NCBI GenBank assembly: GCA_963788125.1 | Contig: CAWBFN010000001.1 | Location: forward strand, 1,302,001 to 1,366,000 | Direction of reading: 5' to 3' | Origin: Bog-473 sp963788125 | Lineage (GTDB): Bacteria; Actinomycetota; Acidimicrobiia; Acidimicrobiales; RAAP-2 | Length of the DNA stretch: 64,000 nt | In this document: piece after piece, positions 8,559 through 17,344 of the stretch | Numbering within the stretch: the stretch's first letter is position 1 | How the letters are laid out: every line of letters starts with the position of its first letter | The notes under the pieces: model-generated | Seen by the model: only the letters and a program-made list of their open reading frames with translations | Told to the model about the DNA's origin: nothing | The model's database searches: none | Program-made: the position numbers and the translations under genes

Positions 8559-8699
8559 TAGTATGGGCGTACAGTGTTAGTCTCGTCAACCCGTTGGCCA
8601 CCCACGCCGATGCCGAGTTCGCACCCGGAAACTATCGTGCAGGTACCGAGGCAGCTTTGAACTACCGGAGCGCCCGATCACCGACAGGAGCGAGTGGGC

Positions 8700-9953
8700 A
8701 TGGAGAGCGTTCGAGCCGAAGTGGATTTCGACCACAAATCGCTGTCGTGGTTGGCCGATCGCCATGCCCACAACGCCGAGCTGCGCCAGCGGTGCCCCGT
8801 GGTATGGAACGCGCGCTACGGCGGCTTCTGGTTCGTCACCGGCTACGACGAGGTGGCGGCAGTGGCGCGCGACAGCGAGACCTTCACGACCCGATTCGAG
8901 GACGACGGGCCGGACGGATTGACCTACGTCGGCATCGTGGGCGTTCCCCGGCCCGAGGGGCTACCTGCCATCGGCATCGGCGAGGCCGAAGGCGACCGCC
9001 ATGCGGCGCTCCGGCGGGCCATCAACCCCTTCATGCTGCCACCCGCCGTTGCCAGAGACCTGCCGTTCGTGGAGCGGGCGGCCACGTGGTTCCTGGACCA
9101 AAAGATCGATGAGGGTCGAATGGACATGGTGCTGGACTTCACCAACCCCGTGCCCGGGCTGTGGACGATGAAGCTCCTCGGTCTGCCACCGACCAGATGG
9201 GAACATTACGCGGCGTATTTCCACGCGGTGGCCGCCTACGGCCAGGAGATGCCCGAGTATCAGGCGGCCGTCGCCCGGACACCGGAGATGATCGGCGAGC
9301 TCCTCGACATCATCGAAGAGCGGCGAAAAGACCCGGGAGACGACCTGCTGTCCCGTCTGGTGGGGCTGGAGGTGGAGGGCAAGCCGCTCGGGCCCGACGA
9401 CATGATCGGGGTCCTGTGGAACCTGATCGGTGGCGGGTTGGACACGACGACGTCCCTGACCTCGCTCGCTCTCGTGCACCTCTTTGAGCACCCACAACTG
9501 CGCCAGCGGATCGTGGACGACCTGGACCTCCTGCGGCCAGCCTGCGAGGAGTACCTGCGATGGACCTCCATCAACGAGACCCTCACCCGCACCTGCACCA
9601 AAGACACCGAGCTCGCCGGTCAGCCGATCAAACGCGGCGACTTCGTCATGATGAGCTGGCTCGGCGCCAACTTCGACCCGGCCGTCTTCGACAACCCGGA
9701 GACGGTCGACCTCGATCGGAGCCCCAACGCTCATCTCGCCTTCGGTGTCGGCACCCACCGCTGTATCGGTCTGCATGTGGCTCGAATGCTGTTCCTCGTC
9801 ATGATGCGAGAGATCCTCACCCGTATACCCGACTACGTGGTGGAGCTCGACAGTACACAGTTCTATCAGGGCAATCCGGCGCTCTACGGTGTGGTGAAGA
9901 TGCCCGTGACCTTTACGGCGGGTGAGCCGATGGGCATCGAACGTCCGTTCTGA
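8700..9953 (+). CDS. Cytochrome P450
   Basis: This 417-residue soluble bacterial P450 has all landmarks: an I-helix oxygen-binding segment GGGLDTTTS near residue 244, a K-helix ExxR (EEYLR), and the heme loop FGVGTHRCIG at about 348-357 with the axial Cys at 355. It would hydroxylate a hydrophobic substrate using electrons from a ferredoxin. No ferredoxin or ferredoxin reductase gene is adjacent. The ATG at 8700 is preferred over the GTG at 8694 because CAGGAG lies 9 nt before it. The divergent palindrome at 8544-8558 may regulate it. An NDMA-type alcohol dehydrogenase lies just downstream on the opposite strand. Confidence 0.93.
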   Translation: MESVRAEVDFDHKSLSWLADRHAHNAELRQRCPVVWNARYGGFWFVTGYDEVAAVARDSETFTTRFEDDGPDGLTYVGIVGVPRPEGLPAIGIGEAEGDRHAALRRAINPFMLPPAVARDLPFVERAATWFLDQKIDEGRMDMVLDFTNPVPGLWTMKLLGLPPTRWEHYAAYFHAVAAYGQEMPEYQAAVARTPEMIGELLDIIEERRKDPGDDLLSRLVGLEVEGKPLGPDDMIGVLWNLIGGGLDTTTSLTSLALVHLFEHPQLRQRIVDDLDLLRPACEEYLRWTSINETLTRTCTKDTELAGQPIKRGDFVMMSWLGANFDPAVFDNPETVDLDRSPNAHLAFGVGTHRCIGLHVARMLFLVMMREILTRIPDYVVELDSTQFYQGNPALYGVVKMPVTFTAGEPMGIERPF

Positions 9954-9970
9954 GGGTTCCGCTCCGTCAG

Positions 9971-11086
9971 TCAGTGCTCATGCACGATGACACCCCGGAT
10001 GTTGCGCCCCTGGAGTAGGTCGTCGACAGCGACGTTGATGTCGTCGATCCCGTAGCGGGCGGTGACCAGCTCGTCGAGCTTCAGGTGTCCGGCGCGGTAG
10101 AGATCCACTCCCCGCAGGACGTCGATGGCTGGGCTGCACATGCCATAGATGCATCCCTGAATGCGCTTCTGAGAACCGGCGAGCGCCAGCAGGCTGACGG
10201 GGATGCCCGGAGGGTCCTTGATACTGGCCATCCCCGTGACCACGACCGTGCCACCCTTGCCGATGGCCTCAAACGCCTGGGCGACATGCTGGCCGGTCGT
10301 TACGTCCACGGTGACGATCACGCTGTCGGCGCCCTGGCCGTTGGTGATCGACCGGGCGTAGTCCGCGGCCTCGTCGATATGGGGGAACGTCACGGTCGCG
10401 CCCAGCTTGGCGGCCATGTCCAGCTTGAACTGCACGGGATCGACGGCGATCACGGCTGCTGCGCCCCCCAGTGCCGCTCCCTGTACCGCGTTGATGCCGA
10501 CCCCGCCGACTCCCATCACGATCACGGTGTCGCCGGGCCGAACGCCGGCCGCGTTGATCGCCGAGCCGAATCCGGTGCCGACGGCGCAGCCCAAGAGGCA
10601 GATCGACTCGAGAGGGACGTCATCGGGAACCTTGACGACCGAGCGTTCGTGGACGGTGCTCCAGGCCGAGAACGTGGAGACGAGCAAGAACTGGCAGATG
10701 TCCTGCCCCTCGTAGTGCATGCGATACGTTCCATCGAGCTGCGGGCCGCGCAGGACGTAGGCACCGAGGTCGCAGAGATTCTGGCGACCTGTGGCGCAGT
10801 ACCGGCATCGCCCGCAGCTGGGAACGAAGGAAGCGACCACGTGATCGCCAGGTCGTAAGCCGGTCACGTCCCTACCGACCTCCTCAATGATCCCGGCACC
10901 CTCATGACCTCCGCACATCGGCACGTGCGACGGTTGGTCACCCAGGTTGTAGTGGACGTCGCTGTGGCACAGTCCGGAAGCCGTCATTCGGACCAGCACC
11001 TCGTGGTCCTTGGGAGGGTCTACGTCGACGTCGCACACCTCCCATCGACCAGGTGATTCGAACAGCAGTGCCGCTCGTGACTTCAT
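9971..11086 (-). CDS. NDMA-dependent-type zinc alcohol dehydrogenase (Rxyl_3153 family)
   Basis: This 371-residue MDR dehydrogenase has catalytic zinc ligands in GLCHSD (Cys40) and GGHEGAG (His61, Glu62), structural-zinc cysteines at about 91, 94, 97 and 105 (CGRCRYCATGRQNLC), and a Rossmann motif GVGGVG. The long insert after the structural zinc and the overall pattern match the NDMA-dependent group. That group holds its nicotinamide cofactor tightly and is thought to pass electrons to mycofactocin. A GGGAGGAGAC site precedes the ATG. It likely oxidises an alcohol made by the neighbouring P450. A close paralogue is at 35974-37119. Confidence 0.88.
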   Translation of the reverse strand: MKSRAALLFESPGRWEVCDVDVDPPKDHEVLVRMTASGLCHSDVHYNLGDQPSHVPMCGGHEGAGIIEEVGRDVTGLRPGDHVVASFVPSCGRCRYCATGRQNLCDLGAYVLRGPQLDGTYRMHYEGQDICQFLLVSTFSAWSTVHERSVVKVPDDVPLESICLLGCAVGTGFGSAINAAGVRPGDTVIVMGVGGVGINAVQGAALGGAAAVIAVDPVQFKLDMAAKLGATVTFPHIDEAADYARSITNGQGADSVIVTVDVTTGQHVAQAFEAIGKGGTVVVTGMASIKDPPGIPVSLLALAGSQKRIQGCIYGMCSPAIDVLRGVDLYRAGHLKLDELVTARYGIDDINVAVDDLLQGRNIRGVIVHEH

Positions 11087-11203
11087 GTCTCCTCCCGTTG
11101 TCGGAAAGGGTCATCGTAGGCCAGGCCCCACGCTCCGTGCGGCGTCGATCCACCCTTGGGTTCCGGGGCGGCGAGGTCACCTCCGGGCTAGATTCGAGCG
11201 GCG

Positions 11204-12004
11204 ATGCCGATACCCGACGTATCCGATCGATCTCTGGGGGAACTGGTCTCGTTGCAGGGCAGGACGGCGGTCGTCACCGGTGGCGCGCGGGGCCTCGGCC
11301 GTGCCATCGCGCGCCGATTGGCTGAAGCAGGTGCGTCACTGGTGATCGGTGACCTCATTGAGGCGGGTGCACGGAGTGTGGCCGACGACCTCGCCGCCAC
11401 CTTCGGCGTCACGGCGCTGGCCATGCCACTCGATGTCGCCGATTCTGCGTCGATCGCCGCGCTGGCCGACACCGCCGTCAACCAGCTGGGCGGAATCGAC
11501 ATCTGGGTGAACAACGCCGGTATCTACCCGTCGACCCCCACACTCGAGATGTCCGATGACGAGTGGAACCGTGTGGTCCGCATCAATCTCAACGGCACCT
11601 TCTTCGGTTGCCGGGAGGCGGCGCGACGCATGGTGCAGGGCACCCGAGGGGGCGTCATCGTCAACCTCTCATCGGTGGCCGGCATCCGCGGCAGGGGGCC
11701 CCGCATCAGCCACTACGTCGCCTCGAAGCACGGAATCATCGGCCTCACGCAGCAGCTCGCACTGGAGTTCGCCGAAGATGGGATCCGGGTGCTCGCCATC
11801 GCGCCGAGCGTGATGATCACCCCCGGCATAGAGGCCTCGCCGCGAGGGGGCCAGGTGGATCTCGAACGGGCCCACGCCAGCCTGCTGGGGCGCGCCGGCC
11901 GCCCCGACGATGTGGCTCGAGTGGTCCTCTTCTGCGCCAGCGACCTCTCCCTGTTCATGACCGGTAGCACCCTCCTCGTCGATGCGGGTGAGATGGCTCG
12001 CTGA
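11204..12004 (+). CDS. Short-chain dehydrogenase/reductase (SDR)
   Basis: The 266-residue protein is a classical SDR. It has the cofactor motif TGGARGLG at about 26-33, the structural NNAG, a catalytic Ser in NLSSVAG, and the active-site YVASK. It would interconvert an alcohol and a ketone with NAD(P). The gene is divergent from the NDMA-type ADH at 9971-11086 and may act on the same pathway. The ATG at 11204 has only a weak ribosome-binding site, and its N-terminal extension of about 15 residues before the first strand is slightly long, so a later start is possible. Confidence 0.88.
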   Translation: MPIPDVSDRSLGELVSLQGRTAVVTGGARGLGRAIARRLAEAGASLVIGDLIEAGARSVADDLAATFGVTALAMPLDVADSASIAALADTAVNQLGGIDIWVNNAGIYPSTPTLEMSDDEWNRVVRINLNGTFFGCREAARRMVQGTRGGVIVNLSSVAGIRGRGPRISHYVASKHGIIGLTQQLALEFAEDGIRVLAIAPSVMITPGIEASPRGGQVDLERAHASLLGRAGRPDDVARVVLFCASDLSLFMTGSTLLVDAGEMAR

Positions 12005-12054
12005 CCGCCTGTGATGCTGGACGGGCCCGGGCAAACCTCCGCTGGATCGTCGCC

Positions 12055-13317
12055 TCAGGCGTCGGTGGCGGTGCTTGTTCCGGCGTCATCGTGCGGAGGT
12101 TGTGGTTCGAACTCGGTCTCCGGCACACTCACATCGGTTCGTGAGCGAGGACCTGGCGCGGCGCGCAACCTCCGTAGTCCAACCGTCGGGAAGAGCAGCA
12201 CCGACAGCATGCCGGCGCCCACCAGGGCGGCAGCGTTCTCCGGGAGGATACGGCCCTCGGAGGTGCCGATGGCGGTGATGACCACTATGAGCGGCAGGCC
12301 CGTGGCCGAGAAGAGGGCCAGGGGCACACGCTCGACGTCCCGCAGCTCCCGGCGATACAGGAGAAGGGCGGGAGCACCCCGGACCACCAACATGAGGGCG
12401 AGGAAGAGCGGGAGGCGCAGGAGGGCACTGGGTCGCGAGATGAAGACGTGCACGTCGAAGTGAATACCACTCACGATGAAGAAGATGGGGATGAAAAATC
12501 CGAACCCTATGGCGGACAATTTGCTCTCGATCGCCTTGCTGTCCGGCCCGACGGTCAACAGCCGGACCACGATGCCGGCGGCGAAGGCTCCTAGTAGCAC
12601 GTCCAGCCCGAGTTCGAATGCCAGGTAGACGAGGACGAACACCAAGAGGACCGCCACACGAACCGGCAACTGCGCGCTGGAGTCGAGATGCCGCCGGAGC
12701 AGAGCGACGACCCTCGGGGGATGGGCGCGTGTGGCAAGCAGTGCCGTGGCCACGGCGATCACCACAAAGGAGACCAGCAGAACGCTGCTTGCGACGGGAT
12801 CCTTGTGCGTGAGGAGAATCGCAACGACCACGATGGGTCCGAACTCACCGACTGAACCGATACCGAGAATGTAGGGACCGAACGACGTCGTGAGCACCCC
12901 CGCGTCGCTGAGGACGGGGAGCAGAGTCCCGAGTGCCGTCGTCGTGAGGGACAAGCCGATGATGAGGGTATCGAGAGCCAGCCCGGTCGACACCAGGGCG
13001 AAGGCCAGACCGAGTGCCAAGGCGAGGGACATGAGCCAGCCCAGCGCCGCCAGTCGAAGGGGTGGCCCCTTTATCCGGTTCAGGTCGAGCTCGAATCCGG
13101 CCAGGAACATGAGGAAGGTCAACCCCATGTCCGAAAGTGCGCTCACCACATCGTTGGGGTGCGCCAGCTTGAGCACGTAGGGCCCGATGAGGATGCCCAG
13201 TCCGAGCTCGATCACCACCGAGGGGACCCGAAGACCCCTGGTCTGTTCGGAGATGATCGGCGCCAGCACCGCAGCGGCGGCGATGAGGAGGAGAGTTGGG
13301 ATCGCCGCCTCGGTCAT
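12055..13317 (-). CDS. CPA2-family cation/proton antiporter
   Basis: From the ATG at 13317 this is a 420-residue integral membrane protein with about 12 to 13 hydrophobic segments. It includes the family segment VIELGLGILIGPYVL, FLMFLAGFELDL (with the acidic residues of the ion site), LGLDVLLGAFAAGIV and FFIPIFFIVSGIHFD. The last 45 residues are hydrophilic and cytoplasmic. No TrkA-N domain is attached. It exchanges Na+ or K+ for protons. An upstream in-frame ATG would add 12 residues that lack hydrophobic character. The gene seems unrelated to the catabolic neighbours. Confidence 0.9.
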   Translation of the reverse strand: MTEAAIPTLLLIAAAAVLAPIISEQTRGLRVPSVVIELGLGILIGPYVLKLAHPNDVVSALSDMGLTFLMFLAGFELDLNRIKGPPLRLAALGWLMSLALALGLAFALVSTGLALDTLIIGLSLTTTALGTLLPVLSDAGVLTTSFGPYILGIGSVGEFGPIVVVAILLTHKDPVASSVLLVSFVVIAVATALLATRAHPPRVVALLRRHLDSSAQLPVRVAVLLVFVLVYLAFELGLDVLLGAFAAGIVVRLLTVGPDSKAIESKLSAIGFGFFIPIFFIVSGIHFDVHVFISRPSALLRLPLFLALMLVVRGAPALLLYRRELRDVERVPLALFSATGLPLIVVITAIGTSEGRILPENAAALVGAGMLSVLLFPTVGLRRLRAAPGPRSRTDVSVPETEFEPQPPHDDAGTSTATDA

Positions 13318-13508
13318 GGCGATCCCCCACCGGACGCATCCCGCCGTCTCCATGACCCGACATCGAAGTCCCGCCGACGATACGACATCTTGGACATGCT
13401 ACGGGCCGGCGTGATGTGAGCCAACGGCCACGAGAGTGCCCGCGGCGGCCACGCGACTCCGTTGTCGATTCGTCTCCGGAGCGTTCAACGCCGCCGTCGC
13501 GGAGTCCG

Positions 13509-15152
13509 TCACGCCGGGGCGTGCCGGGCCACGATGGCGACGGCGTCCGTTCCCGCGGGAAGAGTGCCGAACACATCTGCAGGATCGCCGAGACGGGCGG
13601 CACAGAACGCATCGGCGACGGCATCGGGTGCGAACCGGACAAGTAGTGAGGCCTGGAAGACCCGCGCCATCCGTCCGACGACCGAACGTGCCCGCCATTC
13701 AAGCGTTTGTGGTTCCGAGAGGTCACCATGGAGCTCGTCGATCGCCCGGGCCAGTACGGAATTGCCGGTGCCTGCCAGTGCGACCTCAGACCAATAGGCC
13801 GCGATGGCGTCGGGCTCCCGTGTCATGGCCCGGAGCACGTCGAGGCAGATCACGTTCCCCGAGCCCTCCCAGACGCCGTTGACCGGGCTCTGACGAAAGA
13901 GGCGGGGAATCCCCGACTCCTCGACATACCCGTTACCCCCGAGGCACTCGAGCACCTCGGCGGCGTGTTGGGGCGCCCGCTTGCACGTCCAGTACTTGAC
14001 GATCGGCGTGAGGAGCCGTCGGAGCAGGCTCTCCGACAGGTCGGTGGCCGGAGCGTCATAGGCGCGAGCGAGCCGAAGCGCCGACGCCGTGGCAGCCTCT
14101 GACTCGATCGCGAGATCGGCCAGCACATTCGTCATCAGGGGCTGTCCCGCCAGCACCCTCCCGAAGGCCCTCCTGTGCATGGCGTGCCAAATGGCCTGGC
14201 TCACCCCCTGGCGCATCAGTGCCGCCGAACCGAGGACGCAGTCGAGCCGGGTGTGGTTCACCATCTCAATGATGGTGCGGATGCCCCGGTCCTCCTCGCC
14301 GATCAGCTGGGCCCACGCGCCGAGCAGCTCGATCTCGCTGGAGGCATTGGATCGATCACCCAGTTTGTCCTTGAGGCGTTGGATGCGTATCGGATTGCGG
14401 GAGCCGTCAGGGCGCCACCGTGGGGTGAGAAAGCAGCTGATCCCGTTGGTCGTCTGGGCCAGCACCAAGAACCCGTCGGACATGGGGGCCGAACAGAACC
14501 ATTTGTGCCCGGTCAAGATGTAGCTCCGCTCTGTGCCATCGCCCGACGGCTGCGCCCGAGTGGTGTTGGCCCGGACGTCCGAACCGCCCTGCTTCTCCGT
14601 GAGCGCCATGCCGCAGGTCACCCCGGCCTTCTCCGAGATGGGCCGGTTCGCCGGATCGTAGGTCGTCGAGCGGATCAACGGCTCCCAGACGGCGGCCACC
14701 TCTGGTTCATGGCGAAGGGCGGGCACAACCGCGTAGGTCATGGAGATGGGACAGATGTGGCCCGCATCGACCTGGTACCAGACGATTACCTTGGCAGCGC
14801 GGGCCACGTGAGCCCCCATACGGGCATCGGACCACGGTCCCGCATGCAGGCCGTGGGCGATCGCCGTACGCATCAGGTCGTGGTACGCCGGATGGTAGTC
14901 GACGACGTCGATCCGGTGTCCGTAGCGGTCGTGGGTGCGCAACGTCGGACCGCACTCGTTGGCCACGCGTCCGAGTTCCTGATACCGAGCCGAACCGGCC
15001 AGCTCGCCCAGGGCCTGCAGCTCTGCTCTGGCCCACGGCGCTCCCTCGCGGTCGACCGCTTCGGTGAGTGCCCGGTCGGCACCAAAGACGTCATAGGCCT
15101 CAAGCGGGGATGCCTGATTGAGGACTTCGTGGGTATCGAAATACGCAGACAT
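13509..15152 (-). CDS. AidB-like acyl-CoA dehydrogenase
   Basis: The 547-residue flavoprotein is longer than typical acyl-CoA dehydrogenases (about 380) and matches the AidB/ACAD group. Visible features are the N-terminal RIDVVDYHPAYHDLMRTA, the FAD-contact segment MALTEKQGGSDVRANTT, and the C-terminal CLGGNGYVEESGIPRLFRQSPVNGVWEGSGNV. It would oxidise an acyl-CoA or bind flavin in a related role. It lies with an SDR, an APH-type kinase and an acyl-CoA synthetase, which suggests acyl-CoA work and not the DNA-alkylation role of AidB. A possible promoter lies at 15167-15195, and no ribosome-binding site is evident. Confidence 0.88.
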   Translation of the reverse strand: MSAYFDTHEVLNQASPLEAYDVFGADRALTEAVDREGAPWARAELQALGELAGSARYQELGRVANECGPTLRTHDRYGHRIDVVDYHPAYHDLMRTAIAHGLHAGPWSDARMGAHVARAAKVIVWYQVDAGHICPISMTYAVVPALRHEPEVAAVWEPLIRSTTYDPANRPISEKAGVTCGMALTEKQGGSDVRANTTRAQPSGDGTERSYILTGHKWFCSAPMSDGFLVLAQTTNGISCFLTPRWRPDGSRNPIRIQRLKDKLGDRSNASSEIELLGAWAQLIGEEDRGIRTIIEMVNHTRLDCVLGSAALMRQGVSQAIWHAMHRRAFGRVLAGQPLMTNVLADLAIESEAATASALRLARAYDAPATDLSESLLRRLLTPIVKYWTCKRAPQHAAEVLECLGGNGYVEESGIPRLFRQSPVNGVWEGSGNVICLDVLRAMTREPDAIAAYWSEVALAGTGNSVLARAIDELHGDLSEPQTLEWRARSVVGRMARVFQASLLVRFAPDAVADAFCAARLGDPADVFGTLPAGTDAVAIVARHAPA

Positions 15153-15166
15153 GAGAGCCTGCGGAC

Positions 15167-15195
15167 AGCGTATGGTACTGGTCGAAACCGGTCAA
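15167..15195 (-). promoter_or_regulatory. Candidate promoter for the AidB-like acyl-CoA dehydrogenase gene
   Basis: On the minus strand TTGACC (15195-15190) is separated by 17 nt from TACGCT (15172-15167). Transcription would start only about 8 nt before the ATG at 15152, so the message would be nearly leaderless. That agrees with the absence of a ribosome-binding site. ACCGGTC occurs twice nearby (15187-15193 and 15211-15217) and may be a regulator half-site. Confidence 0.33.
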
Positions 15196-15234
15196 TCAAC
15201 GAGAAAAAGGACCGGTCGAGGGTCCACGGAAGCG

Positions 15235-16041
15235 TCAGGCGCGCGCCGCCACCCCACCGTCGACCCGTAACAGTGCGCCCGTCGTGTAGCTCGACGCGTC
15301 GCTGGCCAGGTAAGCGACCGTGCCGACCATCTCTGTCGGATCAGCGACCCTTCCGAGCGGAATGCGGTTGCCGTCGACCATCCCTTCGGGCCAATGTTTC
15401 GAGGCATCAGTCCAGAAGGACCCGGCCAGCACGGCGTTGACTCGGACCTCCGGGGCGTAGGCCTGGGACAGGCCGACTGTGAGGACATTCAACCCGGCCT
15501 TGGCACATGCATACGGGAGGGCCACACCGGCTCCTCTCGCCGCACCACCGCCTCCTCCTCCGCCTCCTTGAGATCCGATGCTGCTGATGTTGATGATGGA
15601 CCCCCCGCCGCCCGCGGCCATATGGTCGGCAGCCAAGCACGACAGACGGAACGGTCCCTTCAGGTTCACTGCGAACGTCTTGTCGTAGAGCTCCTCGGAC
15701 AGATCCACCAGCGAGGTGTACATCGGCGACATCCCGGCGTTGTTCACGAACACGTCGATCCTCCCGAAGTGCTCCATCACACTGTCGATCAGCCCTCGAC
15801 AGTCATCCCACTTCCCGACGTGGCAGGCCAACGGCAGCGCTCGCCGTCCCGTCGAACGTTCGATCTCGTCTGCGGCGACACGACAGTTCTCGAGTTTGCG
15901 GGACGCCACCACCACGTCGGCGCCGGCCTGCGCCAACCCCTCCGAGAGCGCCCGGCCCAGACCCCGAGCTCCCCCGGTGACCACCGCCACCTTGGCCGTC
16001 AGGTCGAAGAGCTTCCCAGGCGAGAGATCCGTCGCCTTCAC
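15235..16041 (-). CDS. SDR-family oxidoreductase with an octaglycine insertion
   Basis: This 268-residue classical SDR has TGGARGLG near the N-terminus, NNAG, a catalytic Ser in NISSIGS, YACAK as the active-site Tyr/Lys, and RVDGGVA at the end. Between the catalytic Ser and Tyr there is an uncommon run of eight glycines followed by AARGAG, in a loop that borders the substrate pocket. The start is a GTG at 16041. It is the middle member of a minus-strand set with an APH-type kinase upstream and the AidB-like dehydrogenase downstream. Confidence 0.88.
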   Translation of the reverse strand: MKATDLSPGKLFDLTAKVAVVTGGARGLGRALSEGLAQAGADVVVASRKLENCRVAADEIERSTGRRALPLACHVGKWDDCRGLIDSVMEHFGRIDVFVNNAGMSPMYTSLVDLSEELYDKTFAVNLKGPFRLSCLAADHMAAGGGGSIINISSIGSQGGGGGGGGAARGAGVALPYACAKAGLNVLTVGLSQAYAPEVRVNAVLAGSFWTDASKHWPEGMVDGNRIPLGRVADPTEMVGTVAYLASDASSYTTGALLRVDGGVAARA

Positions 16042-16134
16042 GAGCGCCCGCCCGTGTCATCGCTGCGAAAAACTGGCATCCACGAACCACCTTCCTCGGC
16101 AGACCATCGCTCTCCAGAACCTGTGTGGCCGAGC

Positions 16135-17190
16135 TCAGTCAGCGCTTCGGACGAGCTCCACGGCCGTCTGTGCCGCCATCAGGATCGAATCGTTGTACTT
16201 CTCCAGCTTCGGATTGTCCGTCTCCCCTTTCAGAAAGCGGGCGTACCCACCTTCCAAGATGATCGCGCTCTTGAAGCTGGCCAGGATCTGATAGTAGACA
16301 AAGTTCCGAAGCGGCCGTCCACACTGCTCCTCATAGACGGCCAGCATCTCGTCTCTGAGCGGCATGCCCGTGTAGTCGACATACTCGGTGAGCAATTTGT
16401 CGTCGTCGGTGGCTGGCCAATGGCCCAGTAGCCAGGCCACATCGAGGAACGGGTCACCGATGGTGGCCATCTCCCAATCGACAATGGCCGCAAGCCGGGG
16501 GTGGTCGCCATGCCGGAACATGACGTTCAAGAACGCGAAGTCGCCGTGCATTATCCCGGGCGTCCACTCCGCCGGCCTGTGCGTTCGCAACCACGCTGCG
16601 GCTTGATCGAGTCCGGGTATGTCCCTGAATCGGAACTGGGCCCAATGCGCCAGCCAACGATCCACCTGTCGATCGTGGAATCCCTCTGGCTTGCCAAAAC
16701 CCTCGAGTCCCCGCGCGCGCCAGTCCACGCATGCGACCTTGGCCAGGCCGCTGATCAGCTCGATCGCCAGTCCGCGTCGAGCCCTCTCGTCGGACCCGAA
16801 CACTCCCGGCCAACGGTAGGAAGCGGCCGGTGACCAACCGTCGATACGCTCCATCAGATAGAACGTCGTGCCCAGCACGGACTCGTCGGTGCAGAACGCC
16901 ACGGGTCGCGCGTGCGGCACATCGGTCCCCTCGAGCGCCGTAAGCACCCTGAACTCGCGGCCCATGGCCGCTTCACGTCCCGCAGGGATGACGCGCGGTG
17001 GACGGCGCAGCACCACATCGAGATCAGCCCGTTTCAGACCCGCGACGATGTTCTGGTTGCCGCCGCTGATCACCTCAATGGCAAGAGGTGAACCCTGCCC
17101 GGGAAGACCCTGGCGGTCCAACCAGGAGGCCAGCCGCTCGGGGTTCAGTTGCCGCTGGACCAGCTCATCTGTCGTCGCGTGAGTATCCAA
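16135..17190 (-). CDS. Aminoglycoside phosphotransferase (APH)-family kinase, ACAD10/11- and LvaA-like
   Basis: The 351-residue protein has the APH-type kinase fold. The N-lobe contains ISGGNQNIVAGL, the catalytic loop reads HGDFAFLNVMF, and the metal-binding segment is IVDWEMATIGDPFLDVAWL. In mammals this domain is fused to acyl-CoA dehydrogenase in ACAD10/11, and in bacteria LvaA phosphorylates 4-hydroxyacyl-CoA. Its neighbours (acyl-CoA dehydrogenase, SDR, acyl-CoA synthetase) fit that role better than antibiotic resistance. The start is a TTG at 17190 with AAGGGA just upstream. The exact hydroxyacyl-CoA substrate is not deducible. Confidence 0.82.
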   Translation of the reverse strand: MDTHATTDELVQRQLNPERLASWLDRQGLPGQGSPLAIEVISGGNQNIVAGLKRADLDVVLRRPPRVIPAGREAAMGREFRVLTALEGTDVPHARPVAFCTDESVLGTTFYLMERIDGWSPAASYRWPGVFGSDERARRGLAIELISGLAKVACVDWRARGLEGFGKPEGFHDRQVDRWLAHWAQFRFRDIPGLDQAAAWLRTHRPAEWTPGIMHGDFAFLNVMFRHGDHPRLAAIVDWEMATIGDPFLDVAWLLGHWPATDDDKLLTEYVDYTGMPLRDEMLAVYEEQCGRPLRNFVYYQILASFKSAIILEGGYARFLKGETDNPKLEKYNDSILMAAQTAVELVRSAD

Positions 17191-17344
17191 GTCAATCCCT
17201 TGCTGGAGGAGGCTCCATGGCGGCCGTCTCTCACGTTAGACGCCGCACCTGATATGGACGACAACATGGTTGAAACGGGGCGGTTAGATTCGGCGTCGTG
17301 GCAGGTCGACATTCCTGGCTGGACGGCATGCGCGGTGAAGCATC

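Noticed and set aside
12004..12055. Possible terminator between convergent SDR and antiporter genes
   Set aside because: No inverted repeat of useful length or T-tract could be found.
13509..15152. DNA-alkylation response function (AidB)
   Set aside because: Sequence resembles AidB, yet no DNA repair genes are nearby and the context is acyl-CoA metabolism.
16135..17190. Aminoglycoside resistance kinase
   Set aside because: The APH fold is clear, but the neighbouring acyl-CoA genes point to the hydroxyacyl-CoA kinase branch.
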